From contig NZ_JABGCH010000011.1 of assembly GCF_019799945.1 (NCBI RefSeq), forward strand, positions 62,001-126,000: a DNA stretch of 64,000 nucleotides, written 5' to 3'. This stretch comes from Modestobacter marinus. GTDB taxonomy: Bacteria > Actinomycetota > Actinomycetes > Mycobacteriales > Geodermatophilaceae. Both the position numbers and the translations under genes were made by a program. The notes beneath the pieces were generated by a model. The model worked only from the letters and a program-made list of their open reading frames with translations. It ran no database searches and was not told the DNA's origin. Positions 24,961 to 34,711 of this stretch are shown here, one piece after another; position 1 is the stretch's first letter; every line of letters begins with the position of its first letter.

Positions 24961-25100
24961 CGCCTCCAGTGTGCAACAGGGAACCGCGGCGGCGGCGGCC
25001 CAGCGCTCCGACGGACCGCCGAGAACCGGAGTGTCCCCCGGCGTGTCGTCGCCCCGCGGCGGGGTCCCACCGGCCCGGTGGCGCACCCGATGCGGGGACG

Positions 25101-25106
25101 TAGTGT
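25101..25106 (+). promoter_or_regulatory. -10 element, leaderless MFS gene
   Basis: TAGTGT ends 7 bases before GTG at 25114, matching the leaderless pattern and deciding this start over ATG 25090. Confidence 0.5.
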
Positions 25107-25113
25107 GGTGAGG

Positions 25114-26523
25114 GTGCAGCAGGCGCCCACCACCGTGCGGCACCTGCTGGCCCGGAGCGACTTCCGCCGGCTGCTCGCCACCCGGCTCACCAGCCAGTTC
25201 GGGGACGGCGTCTTCCAGGCCGCGCTGGCCGGCACGGTGCTGTTCAACCCCCAGCGGGCGGCCGACCCGATCGACGTCGCCGCCGGGTTCGCCGTGCTGC
25301 TCCTGCCGTACTCGCTCGTGGGCCCGTTCGCCGGCGTGTGGCTGGACCGCTGGAGCCGCCGGCAGGTGCTGCTGGTGGCGAACCTGGTGCGCGCGGTCCT
25401 GGTCGTGCTGGTCGGCGGGCTCGTCCTCGCCGGGGTCCAGGGGGCCGGCTTCTACGTCGCCGGGCTCGCCGTCGTCTCGGTCAACCGCTTCGTCCTCTCC
25501 GCGCTGAGCGCCGGGCTGCCGCACGTCACCGACCAGGCCTCGCTGGTGTCGGCCAACGCGCTGTCGACGACGTCCGGGGCCATCGCCTCGGTCGTCGGCG
25601 GGGGAGCGGCGATCGGGGTCACCGCGCTGGGCGGCTCGGGGAACGGCGGGTACGCGGCGCTGGCCGTCGCCGCGGCGCTGCCGTACGTGACGTCGTCCGC
25701 CGTCGTCTCCGGCTTCCCGCGTCCGTACCTCGGGCCCGACCACCTCACCCGGGCGGCCCGGGTCAGCGCGCGCGACGTGCTGCACGGGATGCTCGCCGGC
25801 GCCCGGCACGTGTTGCAGCACGCGCCCGCCGCCTCGGCGCTGGGGGTGATGAGCGTGCACCGGGTGTTCTACGGGCTGCTCACGCTGATGGCCCTGCTGC
25901 TGTACCGGAACACGTTCACCGGGCAGGGCGGACGGTTCTTCCCCGGCGGGCTGACCGGCCTGGGCGAGGTGCTGGCGCTCGGCGCCGCGGGAACCCTGCT
26001 CGCCGCGGCGGTGACCCCGTGGGCGGTGCGGCGGATCGGCAAGGCCTGGTGGATCACCGCGATGCTGGCCGTCGGCGGCGTCGGGCAGCTGGCGCTGGGC
26101 AGCCTGTTCACCCCGTGGTCGATCGTGCTGGCCGGCTTCGCGCTCGGGTTCGTCGCCCAGGCGGTGAAGATCTGCGTCGACACCACCCTGCAGGAGTCGG
26201 TGGACGACGACTTCCGCGGCCGGGTGTTCTCCGTCTACGACACCCTCTTCAACGTCACCTTCGTGGCCGCGCTGCTGGCCGCCGCGTTCTGGCTGCCCCC
26301 GTCGGGCCGCAGCCTCCCGGCGCTGGTCGTGGTCGGCGTCGGCTACCTGCTGACCGCGGCGGTGTTCACCCGCTGGTGCCTGCGGCGCCAGCGCCGGACC
26401 AGCGACGTGCTGCACCCGGCCGAGGTGCTCCACCCCGGCACCCACCCGCCGCCGGCCGGCGGCGCGGGCCGCCGGCAGGGCGAGCAGCGGCCGGCGGCTA
26501 CGAGCGAGCGCGCCACCAGCTGA
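25114..26523 (+). CDS. MFS transporter
   Basis: 469 residues with about 12 membrane helices. It opens with FRRLLATRLTSQFGDGVFQAALAG, and YSLVGPFAGVWLDRWSRRQVLLVANLVRAV carries the loop 2-3 motif (GxxxDRxxRR) of the major facilitator superfamily; the second half repeats the pattern. Substrate unknown. The same MFS gene lies beside pcnA in other actinobacteria, and that region is otherwise conserved here. GTG 25114 is chosen from the promoter spacing; ATG 25090 would add eight residues. The last 26 bp overlap the convergent pcnA. Confidence 0.88.
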   Translation: MQQAPTTVRHLLARSDFRRLLATRLTSQFGDGVFQAALAGTVLFNPQRAADPIDVAAGFAVLLLPYSLVGPFAGVWLDRWSRRQVLLVANLVRAVLVVLVGGLVLAGVQGAGFYVAGLAVVSVNRFVLSALSAGLPHVTDQASLVSANALSTTSGAIASVVGGGAAIGVTALGGSGNGGYAALAVAAALPYVTSSAVVSGFPRPYLGPDHLTRAARVSARDVLHGMLAGARHVLQHAPAASALGVMSVHRVFYGLLTLMALLLYRNTFTGQGGRFFPGGLTGLGEVLALGAAGTLLAAAVTPWAVRRIGKAWWITAMLAVGGVGQLALGSLFTPWSIVLAGFALGFVAQAVKICVDTTLQESVDDDFRGRVFSVYDTLFNVTFVAALLAAAFWLPPSGRSLPALVVVGVGYLLTAAVFTRWCLRRQRRTSDVLHPAEVLHPGTHPPPAGGAGRRQGEQRPAATSERATS

Positions 26524-27982
26524 GCAGTTCCGCCTCGGCCTGCTCCGGGTCGAGCGGTCCCCGCTCCAGCCGCAGCTCCTTGAGGAAGCGCCAGGCCTCC
26601 CCGACCTCCGGGCCGGGCTCGATGCCGAGCAGCTCCATGATCCGGTTGCCGTCCAGGTCGGGCCGGATCCGGGCGAGGTCCTCCGCGGCGGCGAGCTCGG
26701 CCACCCGCTGCTCCAGCGAGTCGTAGGTGGCCGCCAGCGCCGCCGCCCGCTTGCGGTTGCGGGTCGTGCAGTCCGAGCGCACCAGCTTGTGCAGCCGGGG
26801 GAGCAGGTCACCGGCGTCGGTGACGTACCGGCGCACCGCGGAGTCGGTCCACTCGCCGCGGCCGTAGCCGTGGAAGCGCAGGTGCAGGAAGGTCAGCCGG
26901 GAGACCGCCTCGACGACGTCCTTGGGGTACTTCAGCGCGGTCAGCCGCTTGCGGACCAGCTTGGCGCCGACCACCTCGTGGTGGTGGAAGGAGACCCGGC
27001 CGCGCGGCTCGTGCCGGCGGGTGGCCGGCTTCCCGATGTCGTGCAGCAGCGCCGCGAGCCGGAGCACGAGGTCCGGCGACCCGGCGTCCGGGTCCGCCTC
27101 CTCCAGGGCGATCGCCTGCTCGAGCACGGTGAGCGAGTGGGCGTAGACGTCCTTGTGCTGGTGGTGCTCGTCGATCTCCATCCGCAGCGCGGAGAGCTCC
27201 GGCAGCACCACGTCGGCCAGGCCGGTGGACACGAACAGGTCCAGCGCGTCCCGCGGGGAGTCGTTGAGGAGGGTGCGGGAGAACTCGTGCTGCACCCGCT
27301 CGGCGGTGATCCGGCCGAGCTGGGGCGCCAGCGAGGTCATCGCCTCGACGACCTCCGGGTCGGGGGTCACCCCGAGCTGGGCCACGAAGCGGACCGCGCG
27401 CAGCATCCGCAGCGGGTCGTCGGCGAAGGAGTCGGCGGCGGCACCCGGCGTCCGCAACCGCTTGGCCAGCAGGTCGCCCAGCCCACCGAACGGGTCGGTC
27501 ACCGTGCGGTCGGGGCCGAGGGAGACCGCCATCGCGTTCACCGTGAAGTCCCGCCGGGCGAGGTCGTCGACCAGGGAGTCCCCCCAGGCGACCTCCGGGT
27601 TGCGCGACTCGCGGTCGTACCGGTCGGCGCGGAAGGTGGTGATCTCCAGCCGGGTGCCGCGCACCTCGGCGCCCACGGTGCCGAACTGGATGCCGGTGTT
27701 CCACGTGGAACTGGCCCAGCCGCGGAGCAGCCGCAGGGTCTCCTCCGGCCGCGCGTCGGTGGTGACGTCGAGGTCGCCCGGCGGCAGCGGGGTCGCGGAG
27801 CCGGCAGCGAGCAGCGCGTCCCGGACCGACCCGCCGACCAGGTGCACCTCGAACCCGGCGGCGGCGAACCGCTCACCGAGCTCCCGCAGCACGGGGGAGA
27901 CCTCGACCAGCGCGCGCACCGTCGCCTGGACCGCCGGCGGCACGGGGGAGGCGGGCGGGCGGATCGGGGGGTCAGCGGACAC
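26498..27982 (-). CDS. pcnA: CCA tRNA nucleotidyltransferase / poly(A) polymerase family
   Basis: 494 residues. The head domain has HLVGGSVRDALL and the metal-binding DLDVTTDARPEET, followed by RRDFTVNAMAV, the neck with RMLRAVRFVAQLG, and a C-terminal HD phosphohydrolase-type domain (LAALLHDIGKPATRRHE). The enzyme adds CCA to tRNA 3' ends; the tRNA genes in this window do not encode CCA, consistent with need for it. The GTG at 27982 lies 8 bases from a TACCCT on the minus strand. A perfect parS-type 14-mer is inside the coding sequence (27698-27711). It diverges from the NUDIX gene. Confidence 0.93.
   Translation of the reverse strand: MSADPPIRPPASPVPPAVQATVRALVEVSPVLRELGERFAAAGFEVHLVGGSVRDALLAAGSATPLPPGDLDVTTDARPEETLRLLRGWASSTWNTGIQFGTVGAEVRGTRLEITTFRADRYDRESRNPEVAWGDSLVDDLARRDFTVNAMAVSLGPDRTVTDPFGGLGDLLAKRLRTPGAAADSFADDPLRMLRAVRFVAQLGVTPDPEVVEAMTSLAPQLGRITAERVQHEFSRTLLNDSPRDALDLFVSTGLADVVLPELSALRMEIDEHHQHKDVYAHSLTVLEQAIALEEADPDAGSPDLVLRLAALLHDIGKPATRRHEPRGRVSFHHHEVVGAKLVRKRLTALKYPKDVVEAVSRLTFLHLRFHGYGRGEWTDSAVRRYVTDAGDLLPRLHKLVRSDCTTRNRKRAAALAATYDSLEQRVAELAAAEDLARIRPDLDGNRIMELLGIEPGPEVGEAWRFLKELRLERGPLDPEQAEAELLSWWRARS
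27698..27711. promoter_or_regulatory. parS: parS site inside pcnA
   Basis: GTTCCACGTGGAAC, a perfect palindrome identical to the sites upstream of parA. It encodes part of SSTWNTGI in pcnA, so it is maintained within a coding sequence. Confidence 0.8.
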
Positions 27983-27990
27983 GACGGTCG

Positions 27991-27996
27991 AGGGTA
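27991..27996 (-). promoter_or_regulatory. -10 element of pcnA
   Basis: TACCCT on the minus strand, 8 bases before the GTG start; the same hexamer serves the divergent NUDIX gene. Confidence 0.45.
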
Positions 27997-28078
27997 GTGC
28001 GGTCCCCGGACCCGGCCCGCTTCCGCGCCTGCTCCGGGAGATCGCGCGATGCTCCCGGAGCAGGCGCCGGACGCGCGC

Positions 28079-28084
28079 TACCCT
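28079..28084 (+). promoter_or_regulatory. -10 element, leaderless NUDIX gene
   Basis: TACCCT ends 6 bases before ATG 28091. Confidence 0.5.
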
Positions 28085-28090
28085 CCTGAC

Positions 28091-28564
28091 ATGGCTGGGA
28101 CGGGCGGGCGACAGCGCCCCGGCCGCCGGCTGCGACGGGTCGACGAGACCTCCGCCGGGGGTCTCGTGGTGGCGGACGACGCCGCCGGGCCCCGCGCGGC
28201 CCTCATCGGCCGCACCGACCGCCGCGGCCGGCTCCTCTGGTCGCTGCCCAAGGGGCACATCGAGGAGGGTGAGACCCCCGAGGACACCGCCGTCCGCGAG
28301 GTCGCCGAGGAGACCGGGATCATCGGCGCGGTCGTCGCGCCGCTGGGGATCATCGATTTCTGGTTCGTCGCCGACGGGCGCCGGGTGCACAAGACCGTGC
28401 ACCACTTCCTCCTCCGCGCGGTGGGTGGCGCCCTCTCCGACGCCGACGTCGAGGTGACCGAGGTCGCCTGGGTCCCCCTGGACGAACTGGGCGACCGGCT
28501 GGCGTACGCCGACGAGCGCGCGTTGGTCGAGCGCGCACCGGCCCTGCTGGCCGACAGCGCGTGA
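28091..28564 (+). CDS. NUDIX hydrolase (MutT4-like)
   Basis: 157 residues with a complete Nudix box, [23 protein letters not shown], at about 57-79. Nudix enzymes cleave nucleoside diphosphate-X bonds with Mg2+; the mycobacterial gene at this place (Rv3908) is called mutT4. Arg-rich start, no signal. Its TGA overlaps the ATG of the next gene (TGATG), so the NUDIX-DUF6049-murJ genes form one coupled operon. Confidence 0.9.
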   Translation: MAGTGGRQRPGRRLRRVDETSAGGLVVADDAAGPRAALIGRTDRRGRLLWSLPKGHIEEGETPEDTAVREVAEETGIIGAVVAPLGIIDFWFVADGRRVHKTVHHFLLRAVGGALSDADVEVTEVAWVPLDELGDRLAYADERALVERAPALLADSA

Positions 28565-30924
28565 TGCGGCGAGCCGCCGGGTGCGCCGGCGGCCGCGGAC
28601 GCACCCGGGCCACCCTGCTGGTGGGCCTGGCGGGAGCGGTGACCGGTCTGCTCCCACCGGTCCCGGCGCTGGCCGCGCCCGGCGCCACGGGTCCTGCGGA
28701 CGCCGACGCCACCGGCCCGGTGGAGGTCACGGTCGGCCGGCTGGAGCCGCGGACGGTCACCCCCGGCGCGACCATCGAGGTCAGCGGCACGATGGTCAAC
28801 CGCTCCGACGAGACCTACACCGGGCTCTCGGTCCGGCTGCAGCGCGGCGAGGTGCTCGCGGACCGGCCCGCGCTCGACGACGAGGTCGCCGATCCGGGCG
28901 AGACGACGTCGGTCACCGGGCCGTTCCTCGACGTCCCCGGCGACCTGGAGCCCGGCGACTCGCTCAGCTTCACCTACACGACCACCGCCGAGGCGCTGAA
29001 GCTGACCGCGGAAGGCGTCTACCCCGTGCTGGTCAACGTCAACGGCATCCCGGACGGGGGCTCGGCCGAACGGGTGGGCGAGCTGGCCACCTGGCTGGTC
29101 GCCCAGCCGGCGGCGCCGGTCGAGCGCACCACCGTGGCCTGGCTCTGGCCGCTGACCGACCGCCCGCATCGGAACGCGACCGGCGCGTTCGCCGACGACG
29201 AGCTGGCCGCGGAGGTCGCCCCCGGCGGGCGGCTGGACCGCGCGGTCGCCGTCCTCGAGCAGCTGCCCCGGGTGCCCGGCCCGGCGCCGGAGGCCACGCT
29301 CCCCGCGGTGGCGGTCACCGTCGCCGTCGACCCGGCGCTGCTCGAGGAGCTCTCGGTGATGGCCGCCGGCCCCTACCTCGTGGGCGAGGAGGAGGGCACC
29401 GGCACCGCCGACGCCGCCGACCTGCTCGAGCGCCTGCGCGCGGTCACCGCCGACCTGCCCGTCGTGGCGCTGCCCTACGCCGACGTGGACGCCGACGCCC
29501 TGGTGGCCGTCGGCCGGTCCGCGGTGGTCACCCGCACCCTCCCCGGGACGCCGGAGGGCACCGCTCGGCAGCCGGTCGACGACGACGGGACGGCCGACGC
29601 CGCGCCCGGCGACCCCGCGGCCGGGGCCGGCGGCGAGAGCGGGACCACGGACGGCGCCGTCCCGCCGGGCGAGGCGGAGGCCGAGCCGACCACGGGCGCC
29701 GGCGCCGCGGTGGTCACCGACGTCCTCGGCGTCGAGCCCCGCACCGACCTCGCCTGGCCGGCCGGCGGCTCCGTCCAGGCCGCCACCCTCGACGTGCTGC
29801 AGTCCGGCGGCGCGCGGACGGTGGTGCTCTCCTCCGACGGCCTGACCGACGGCGACGCGGCGGTCGGCGCCGACGGCGACCCCGCCGCCGCGCGCGGCGG
29901 CTCCCTCGACACCGCCGCCGGCCCGGTGGCCACCCTGGTCGCCGACAGCCGGATGGGCAGCGCGGTCGCCGACGCCACCGGGTCGCGGACCGGCGGCCGG
30001 CTGGCGGAGCAGCGCTACCTGGCCGAGCTCGCCGCCCTCACCACCCAGCTGGACGGCGCCCAGCCGCAGACGGTGCTGGTCGCGCCGCCCCGGGTGGTCG
30101 ACCCCGATCCGGACACCGCCGCCGCGATGATCGCCGACACGCTGCAGCAGCCGTGGCTGGCCCCGGCCTCGGTGGAGCAGCTGGCCGCCGGGCCGGAGGT
30201 GGACGCCGGGGAGCTGGCCGCCCGCCAGTCCGCGTCCCCGCTGCCGGCGGAGGGGGTCGAGGCGGTCGCCCAGAGCGCCGCCGTCCGCGACGACTTCGCC
30301 GGCGCGGTCACCGGCGACCCGGCGACGGTGCTCGCCGGGTACGACGCCGCGATCGCCCGGGCGTCGTCCGCCGAGTGGCGCGGCCACGAGGAGGGGTTCG
30401 CGGCGGCCACCACCGACCTGCGGGACACCCTGGGCCGGCTCCGCGACCAGGTGACCCTGCTCGCCCCGGTGAACGGCACCTACAGCCTCGCCTCGGGCGA
30501 CGCGCCCCTGGTGCTCACGGTGCGCAACGACCTGCCCTTCGCCGTCGACGTCCGGTTGGCGCTGGAGGCCCGCGGCAAGGTCGGGCTGACCACCGAGGAC
30601 ATCGGCGTGCGGACGCTCGAGCCGCTGTCCCGCACCACCCTGCAGGTGCCCGCGCACGTCCAGCAGTCCGGCGGCTTCGCGGTCACCGCGCGGCTGACCA
30701 CCCCGGACGGCGGCCCGCTCGGCGAGACGGTGCAGATGCAGGTGAAGAGCACCGCCTACGGGACGCTCACCCTGGCGATCACCATCGGCGCGGCGGCGCT
30801 GCTCGCGCTGCTGTTCCTCCGCCGCGGCGTGCGGTTCCTGCTCCGTCGCCGGCGCGCCGCGGCCGCCGAGGAGCTCCCGGTCGACGGCGTCGCCGGCGTC
30901 CCGCCGACCCGGAGCCCGGTGTGA
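28564..30924 (+). CDS. DUF6049 secreted membrane-anchored protein
   Basis: 786 residues. Signal sequence (TRATLLVGLAGAVTGLLPPVPALAAPG), a long extracellular region with beta-rich start (TIEVSGTMVNRSDETYTGLSVRLQRG), and one C-terminal helix (LTLAITIGAAALLALLFL) followed by an Arg-rich cytoplasmic tail. It equals mycobacterial Rv3909 and Streptomyces counterparts that always precede murJ, so an accessory role in peptidoglycan precursor transport is inferred from context. An acidic/Gly-rich insert (about 335-385) is low complexity. GTG at 28561 is an alternative start. The GTG of murJ overlaps its stop. Confidence 0.88.
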   Translation: MRRAAGCAGGRGRTRATLLVGLAGAVTGLLPPVPALAAPGATGPADADATGPVEVTVGRLEPRTVTPGATIEVSGTMVNRSDETYTGLSVRLQRGEVLADRPALDDEVADPGETTSVTGPFLDVPGDLEPGDSLSFTYTTTAEALKLTAEGVYPVLVNVNGIPDGGSAERVGELATWLVAQPAAPVERTTVAWLWPLTDRPHRNATGAFADDELAAEVAPGGRLDRAVAVLEQLPRVPGPAPEATLPAVAVTVAVDPALLEELSVMAAGPYLVGEEEGTGTADAADLLERLRAVTADLPVVALPYADVDADALVAVGRSAVVTRTLPGTPEGTARQPVDDDGTADAAPGDPAAGAGGESGTTDGAVPPGEAEAEPTTGAGAAVVTDVLGVEPRTDLAWPAGGSVQAATLDVLQSGGARTVVLSSDGLTDGDAAVGADGDPAAARGGSLDTAAGPVATLVADSRMGSAVADATGSRTGGRLAEQRYLAELAALTTQLDGAQPQTVLVAPPRVVDPDPDTAAAMIADTLQQPWLAPASVEQLAAGPEVDAGELAARQSASPLPAEGVEAVAQSAAVRDDFAGAVTGDPATVLAGYDAAIARASSAEWRGHEEGFAAATTDLRDTLGRLRDQVTLLAPVNGTYSLASGDAPLVLTVRNDLPFAVDVRLALEARGKVGLTTEDIGVRTLEPLSRTTLQVPAHVQQSGGFAVTARLTTPDGGPLGETVQMQVKSTAYGTLTLAITIGAAALLALLFLRRGVRFLLRRRRAAAAEELPVDGVAGVPPTRSPV

Positions 30925-32963
30925 GCGGCCCGGGCAGGAGCGCGGACACCGGCGCGGGACCGGACACCGGCACGGGGCCGGGCGCGGACGACGGCGCTCC
31001 CCGCCGACGCCCCCGGTCGCCCACCCCGCTGCCACCGGTCCCGTACAAGGACCCGCCCCCGGCAGCCGGGCAGCCCGGTGCCTCGTCGGCCCGGCCGGGT
31101 CTCCCGCGGTACCCGGCGACCGGCGGCGCCCCGATGCCCCCGCTGCCCGGCGGTCCGCTGCGCCCGGTGCCGCCGTCCGCGGACGCCGCCCTCCGCCGCG
31201 CCCCCCTGCCGCCGGTGCCCCCGTCCCGGGTGCGCCGCTTCGTGCCGGGACCCGACGACACCCAGCTGATCCCGGTGCTGCCGCCGGTCCCGCAGGACGA
31301 CCAGGAGACGGCGGAGGACGGCCGGCCCCGCACGGAGGCGCCCGGCGGCAGCCGGGGGATCCTGCGGGCCGCGGGCACCATGGCCGTCGCCACGGCGGTC
31401 AGCCGGCTCACCGGGCTGCTGCGCACCGTGGTGATCGCCGCCGCGCTGGGCGTCGGCCTGGTCAACGACGCCTACAACACGGCGAACACGCTGCCCAACC
31501 TCGTGTACGAGCTGCTGCTGGGCGGGGTGCTCTCCTCGGTGGTCGTGCCGCTGCTCGTCCAGGCGCAGGAGCGGGACCGGGACGGCGGGGTCGGCTACGC
31601 CCAGCGGCTGATCACGCTGGCCACCGCCGGGCTGGCGGCGATGACCGCGGTCGCGGTGCTCGCCGCGCCGCTGCTGACCCGGCTGTCGGGCATCAGCGGG
31701 GACCCCGACCAGGTCGCGCTGGCCAACTGGCTGGCCCGGCTGCTGCTGGTCGAGATCGTCTTCTACGGCATCGGTGCCCTGGCCACCGCCGTCCTCAACT
31801 CCCGCGGCGTCTTCGGCGCCCCGGCTTGGGCCCCGGTGCTGAACAACGTGGTGGTCATCGCGACCGGCCTGCTGTTCATCGCCGCCAGCGGTCCCGGCGA
31901 CCTGACCCCGGTGACCATCACCAGCGGCCAGGTCTGGCTGCTGGGCATCGGCACGACGCTGGGGATCGCGGTGCAGGCACTGGTGCTGCTGCCGCTGCTC
32001 GGCCGCGCCGGCGTGCCGCTGCGCCCGCGCTGGGGGCTGCGCGGCACCGGGCTGGGCGAGGTCGGCTCGCTGGGCCTGTGGGTCGTCGGCTACGCGGCGA
32101 TCAGCCAGGTCGGCGTCATCGTCGCGCTGCGGGTGGCGAACGCCGCGGGGCGGGACGACGCCCTGGGCTCCAGCGCCTTCGCGATCGCCAGCCTGCTGTT
32201 CCAGATGCCCTACGGGATCATCGGCGTCGCGCTGCTGACCGCCCTCCTGCCGCGGATGAGCCGCGCGGCGGCCCGGCACGACACGCCCGGCGTCGTCGCC
32301 GATCTGACACTGGGCACCCGGCTGTCGGCGACCGGGCTGCTCCCGGTCACCGCGCTGCTCGTCGTCCTCGGTCCAGCGCTGGCCACCGTCGCGCTGGCCC
32401 GGGGCAACACCAGCACCGAGGACGCCCGGGGGATCGGTCTCGCGCTCGCCGTCGGCGCGTTCGGCCTGCTGCCGATGGCGATGACGCTGCTGCAGCTGCG
32501 GGTGTTCTACGCGATGAAGGACGCCCGGACGCCGACGCTGATCCAGCTGGTCATGGTGGCCGTCCGGACCCCGCTGCTGCTGCTGGTCCCGGTCGTGGTC
32601 GCCGACCAGCACGTGGTGGCCGGCCTGATGGTCGTCACGAGCACGACCTACGTGGTCGGCTGGGTGGCCGGGAGCATCGCGTTGTCCCGGGTGCTCGGGG
32701 TGCGGGGGAACGGCGCGGCGATCGGCACCGTGGTGCGGATGGCGGCCGTGTCCCTCGTCGCCGGGGCGCTGGGCTGGGGGGCCACCGCGGCCACGGAGAG
32801 AGTCGTGGGCGACTCCCTGCCGGGCTCGCTCGCGACCGTCGTCCTCGGTACCGTGGTCATCGGCGTCGCGGTGCTCGCGGGTGCCGTGGTGGCCGGCGTC
32901 CCGGAGGTCCGGGGGGCGTGGGCCGGCGTCCGGGCGCGGCTCGGTCGATCACGGTCCTCGTGA
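30921..32963 (+). CDS. murJ: Lipid II flippase MurJ (MviN)
   Basis: 680 residues. About 145 N-terminal residues are proline-rich and disordered (TPLPPVPYKDPPPAAG etc.). The polytopic core begins GILRAAGTMAVATAVSRLTGLLRTVVIAAALG and has about 14 helices typical of the MOP superfamily flippases that move lipid II across the membrane. The GTG start overlaps the DUF6049 stop (GTGA). Unlike mycobacterial MviN there is no C-terminal pseudokinase; that domain is encoded by the next gene. Confidence 0.93.
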   Translation: MSGPGRSADTGAGPDTGTGPGADDGAPRRRPRSPTPLPPVPYKDPPPAAGQPGASSARPGLPRYPATGGAPMPPLPGGPLRPVPPSADAALRRAPLPPVPPSRVRRFVPGPDDTQLIPVLPPVPQDDQETAEDGRPRTEAPGGSRGILRAAGTMAVATAVSRLTGLLRTVVIAAALGVGLVNDAYNTANTLPNLVYELLLGGVLSSVVVPLLVQAQERDRDGGVGYAQRLITLATAGLAAMTAVAVLAAPLLTRLSGISGDPDQVALANWLARLLLVEIVFYGIGALATAVLNSRGVFGAPAWAPVLNNVVVIATGLLFIAASGPGDLTPVTITSGQVWLLGIGTTLGIAVQALVLLPLLGRAGVPLRPRWGLRGTGLGEVGSLGLWVVGYAAISQVGVIVALRVANAAGRDDALGSSAFAIASLLFQMPYGIIGVALLTALLPRMSRAAARHDTPGVVADLTLGTRLSATGLLPVTALLVVLGPALATVALARGNTSTEDARGIGLALAVGAFGLLPMAMTLLQLRVFYAMKDARTPTLIQLVMVAVRTPLLLLVPVVVADQHVVAGLMVVTSTTYVVGWVAGSIALSRVLGVRGNGAAIGTVVRMAAVSLVAGALGWGATAATERVVGDSLPGSLATVVLGTVVIGVAVLAGAVVAGVPEVRGAWAGVRARLGRSRSS

Positions 32964-33027
32964 CCCGCGGTGACCGTCCCGGGGACGCCGTCCCCGGGCT
33001 GAGCGACCAGGGAGGTCGGCTGCGGCT

Positions 33028-34635
33028 GTGACGTCGACGACCACCGGTCTGCCCGACCGCTACCGCCCACTCGACCAGGTGGCCCCCGACGAGCAGACGC
33101 CCACCGGCGTCATCCGCTCCTGGCGGGCCCGGGACCGCGTGCTGAACCGGGACGTCGCGCTGCGGGTGCACACCCCCGGCGGCCCGGCCGCCCGTGAGTG
33201 GATCACCCGCGCCCTCACCGCCGGCGGTCTGGCCACCCCGTCGCTGGCGATGGTCTACGACGCCGCGGAGGGCACCGGGGGCTCCGGCCCCGGGGGTGCC
33301 GCCTACGTCGTCAACGAGTGGATCGAGGGCACCCGGCTCTCCGACCACCTGGCCGCCGAGGGGCCGCTGCCCGAGCGGGAGGCGCGCGCGGTGGTCCGCC
33401 GGCTGGCGGAGGGCGTCGCCGAGGCGCACCGGGTCGGCCTGGCCGTCGGCGGGCTGACCCCGGACCACGTCGTGCTGCGCCCGGGCGGCCTGGTCGGCCT
33501 GCTGTCCGTGCCCGCGGCCAGCGGCACCATCCAGGGGGACATCGCGGCGCTGGGCGCCCTGCTGGAGCTGTGCCTCACCGGCCGGCGCTCCGACCTCCCG
33601 GGCAGCACGCCCCCGGTCATCGGCTCGCCCGACCTCGCGGCGCTGGTGCGCCGGGCCCGGTCGACCGACCCGGCCACCGGGCTGTCCAGTGCGAACACCA
33701 TGGTCCGGCTGCTGGCCGAACGACCGCGCACCGGCCCGCAGGAGCCCGCGCGCACCGAGGGCGCCACGGACAACGGCTGGGTCCGCCGGATGCAGGACCG
33801 CCGGGACGCGGCCGGGTCCGCCGGGCCGTCCACCGTCGAGCCGGTGCGGCTGCGCCGCGAGGGCCTGCCGCCCGTGCCCGGCGCGCCACGGACCGCCGGG
33901 CCGGCGCCGGCCGACCAGGACGACCTCGACTGGGGCGAGACCTTCAGCGCCGACGGCGAGCACGCCGCGGGCGAGGAGCCGGCGCCGAGCACCGCCCGCC
34001 GTCGGCTCGCCGTCGTCGGGCTGCCGCTGCTCGCGCTCGCGCTGGTGGTGGCGATCGGCTGGTGGTTCGGCAGCAGCGTCCTCTCCGTCGCCGGGAACGT
34101 CGACGAGGTCGACGGCTCGACGCCCAGCGTCAGCGCGCCCTCCACCGGCGCGCCCGCGAGCAGCAGCCCGCCCGCGCCGGTGCCCGGAGCGGCGCTGCCG
34201 ATCGCCGGAGCGGCGATCTACAACCCGTTCGGTGACGGCGAGCCGGAGAACGACGACGACGTCCCGGCCACCGTCGACGGCAACCCTGCCACCGGCTGGT
34301 CCACCGTGACCTACCGGGGGTCGGCCGCGTTCGGCAACCTCAAGCCCGGGGTCGGCGTCCTGCTGGACCTCGGTGGCGAGCAGACGCTGGCCGGTGTGAC
34401 GGTGCAGACGTCGACGCCCGGCGCGACCGTCGAGATCCGCACCGGCGCCGGCCCGTCCGACGCCCTCGACGCCTTCCCGGTCTCCGCGTCCGGCGCGCTC
34501 ACCGGCCGGGACGACCTGACCTTCACCGCCCCGGTGACCACGGGGTACGTGCTCGTGTGGGTCACCGGCCTGGTGCCCGCGGACGACGGGTTCGTCGCCG
34601 ACCTCACCGAGCTCACCGTCACCGCCGCGGGCTGA
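33028..34635 (+). CDS. MviN-associated membrane pseudokinase with extracellular sugar-binding-like domain
   Basis: 535 residues. Residues 10-235 have a kinase-like fold ([38 protein letters not shown]), but the catalytic loop reads [11 protein letters not shown] in place of HRDxKPxNVLL and DFG is absent, so it is a pseudokinase. A low-complexity linker, one membrane helix ([23 protein letters not shown]) and an outer F5/8-type-like domain ([18 protein letters not shown]...[19 protein letters not shown]) follow. In M. tuberculosis the same two domains are fused to MviN and bind FhaA. GTG start with GGGAGG 12 bases upstream. Confidence 0.87.
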   Translation: MTSTTTGLPDRYRPLDQVAPDEQTPTGVIRSWRARDRVLNRDVALRVHTPGGPAAREWITRALTAGGLATPSLAMVYDAAEGTGGSGPGGAAYVVNEWIEGTRLSDHLAAEGPLPEREARAVVRRLAEGVAEAHRVGLAVGGLTPDHVVLRPGGLVGLLSVPAASGTIQGDIAALGALLELCLTGRRSDLPGSTPPVIGSPDLAALVRRARSTDPATGLSSANTMVRLLAERPRTGPQEPARTEGATDNGWVRRMQDRRDAAGSAGPSTVEPVRLRREGLPPVPGAPRTAGPAPADQDDLDWGETFSADGEHAAGEEPAPSTARRRLAVVGLPLLALALVVAIGWWFGSSVLSVAGNVDEVDGSTPSVSAPSTGAPASSSPPAPVPGAALPIAGAAIYNPFGDGEPENDDDVPATVDGNPATGWSTVTYRGSAAFGNLKPGVGVLLDLGGEQTLAGVTVQTSTPGATVEIRTGAGPSDALDAFPVSASGALTGRDDLTFTAPVTTGYVLVWVTGLVPADDGFVADLTELTVTAAG

Positions 34636-34658
34636 CCCGGTCGGGTCTCCCGCCGGTC

Positions 34659-34675
34659 GGCACCCGGGTGGTGCC
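34659..34675 (+). terminator. Short hairpin after the pseudokinase gene
   Basis: GGCACC / GGTGCC with a 5-base loop; a second stem GGGCGGG/CCCGCCC (34681-34698) abuts the trxB -10 and could be a terminator or an operator. Confidence 0.4.
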
Positions 34676-34698
34676 CTGCCGGGCGGGAATGCCCGCCC

Positions 34699-34704
34699 TA
34701 GGCT
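34699..34704 (+). promoter_or_regulatory. -10 element, leaderless trxB
   Basis: TAGGCT ends 7 bases before GTG 34712. Confidence 0.5.
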
Positions 34705-34711
34705 TTCGGTT

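Noticed and set aside
24961-26811. Long minus-strand frame running from pcnA through the MFS gene into yqgE
   Set aside because: It is antisense to the MFS gene; only the yqgE end (24289-24960) has a family signature.
28078-31035. Long open frame on the minus strand opposite the NUDIX and DUF6049 genes
   Set aside because: It mirrors the GC-rich third positions of real genes on the plus strand, gives a low-complexity Arg/Gly/His protein and has no recognisable motif.
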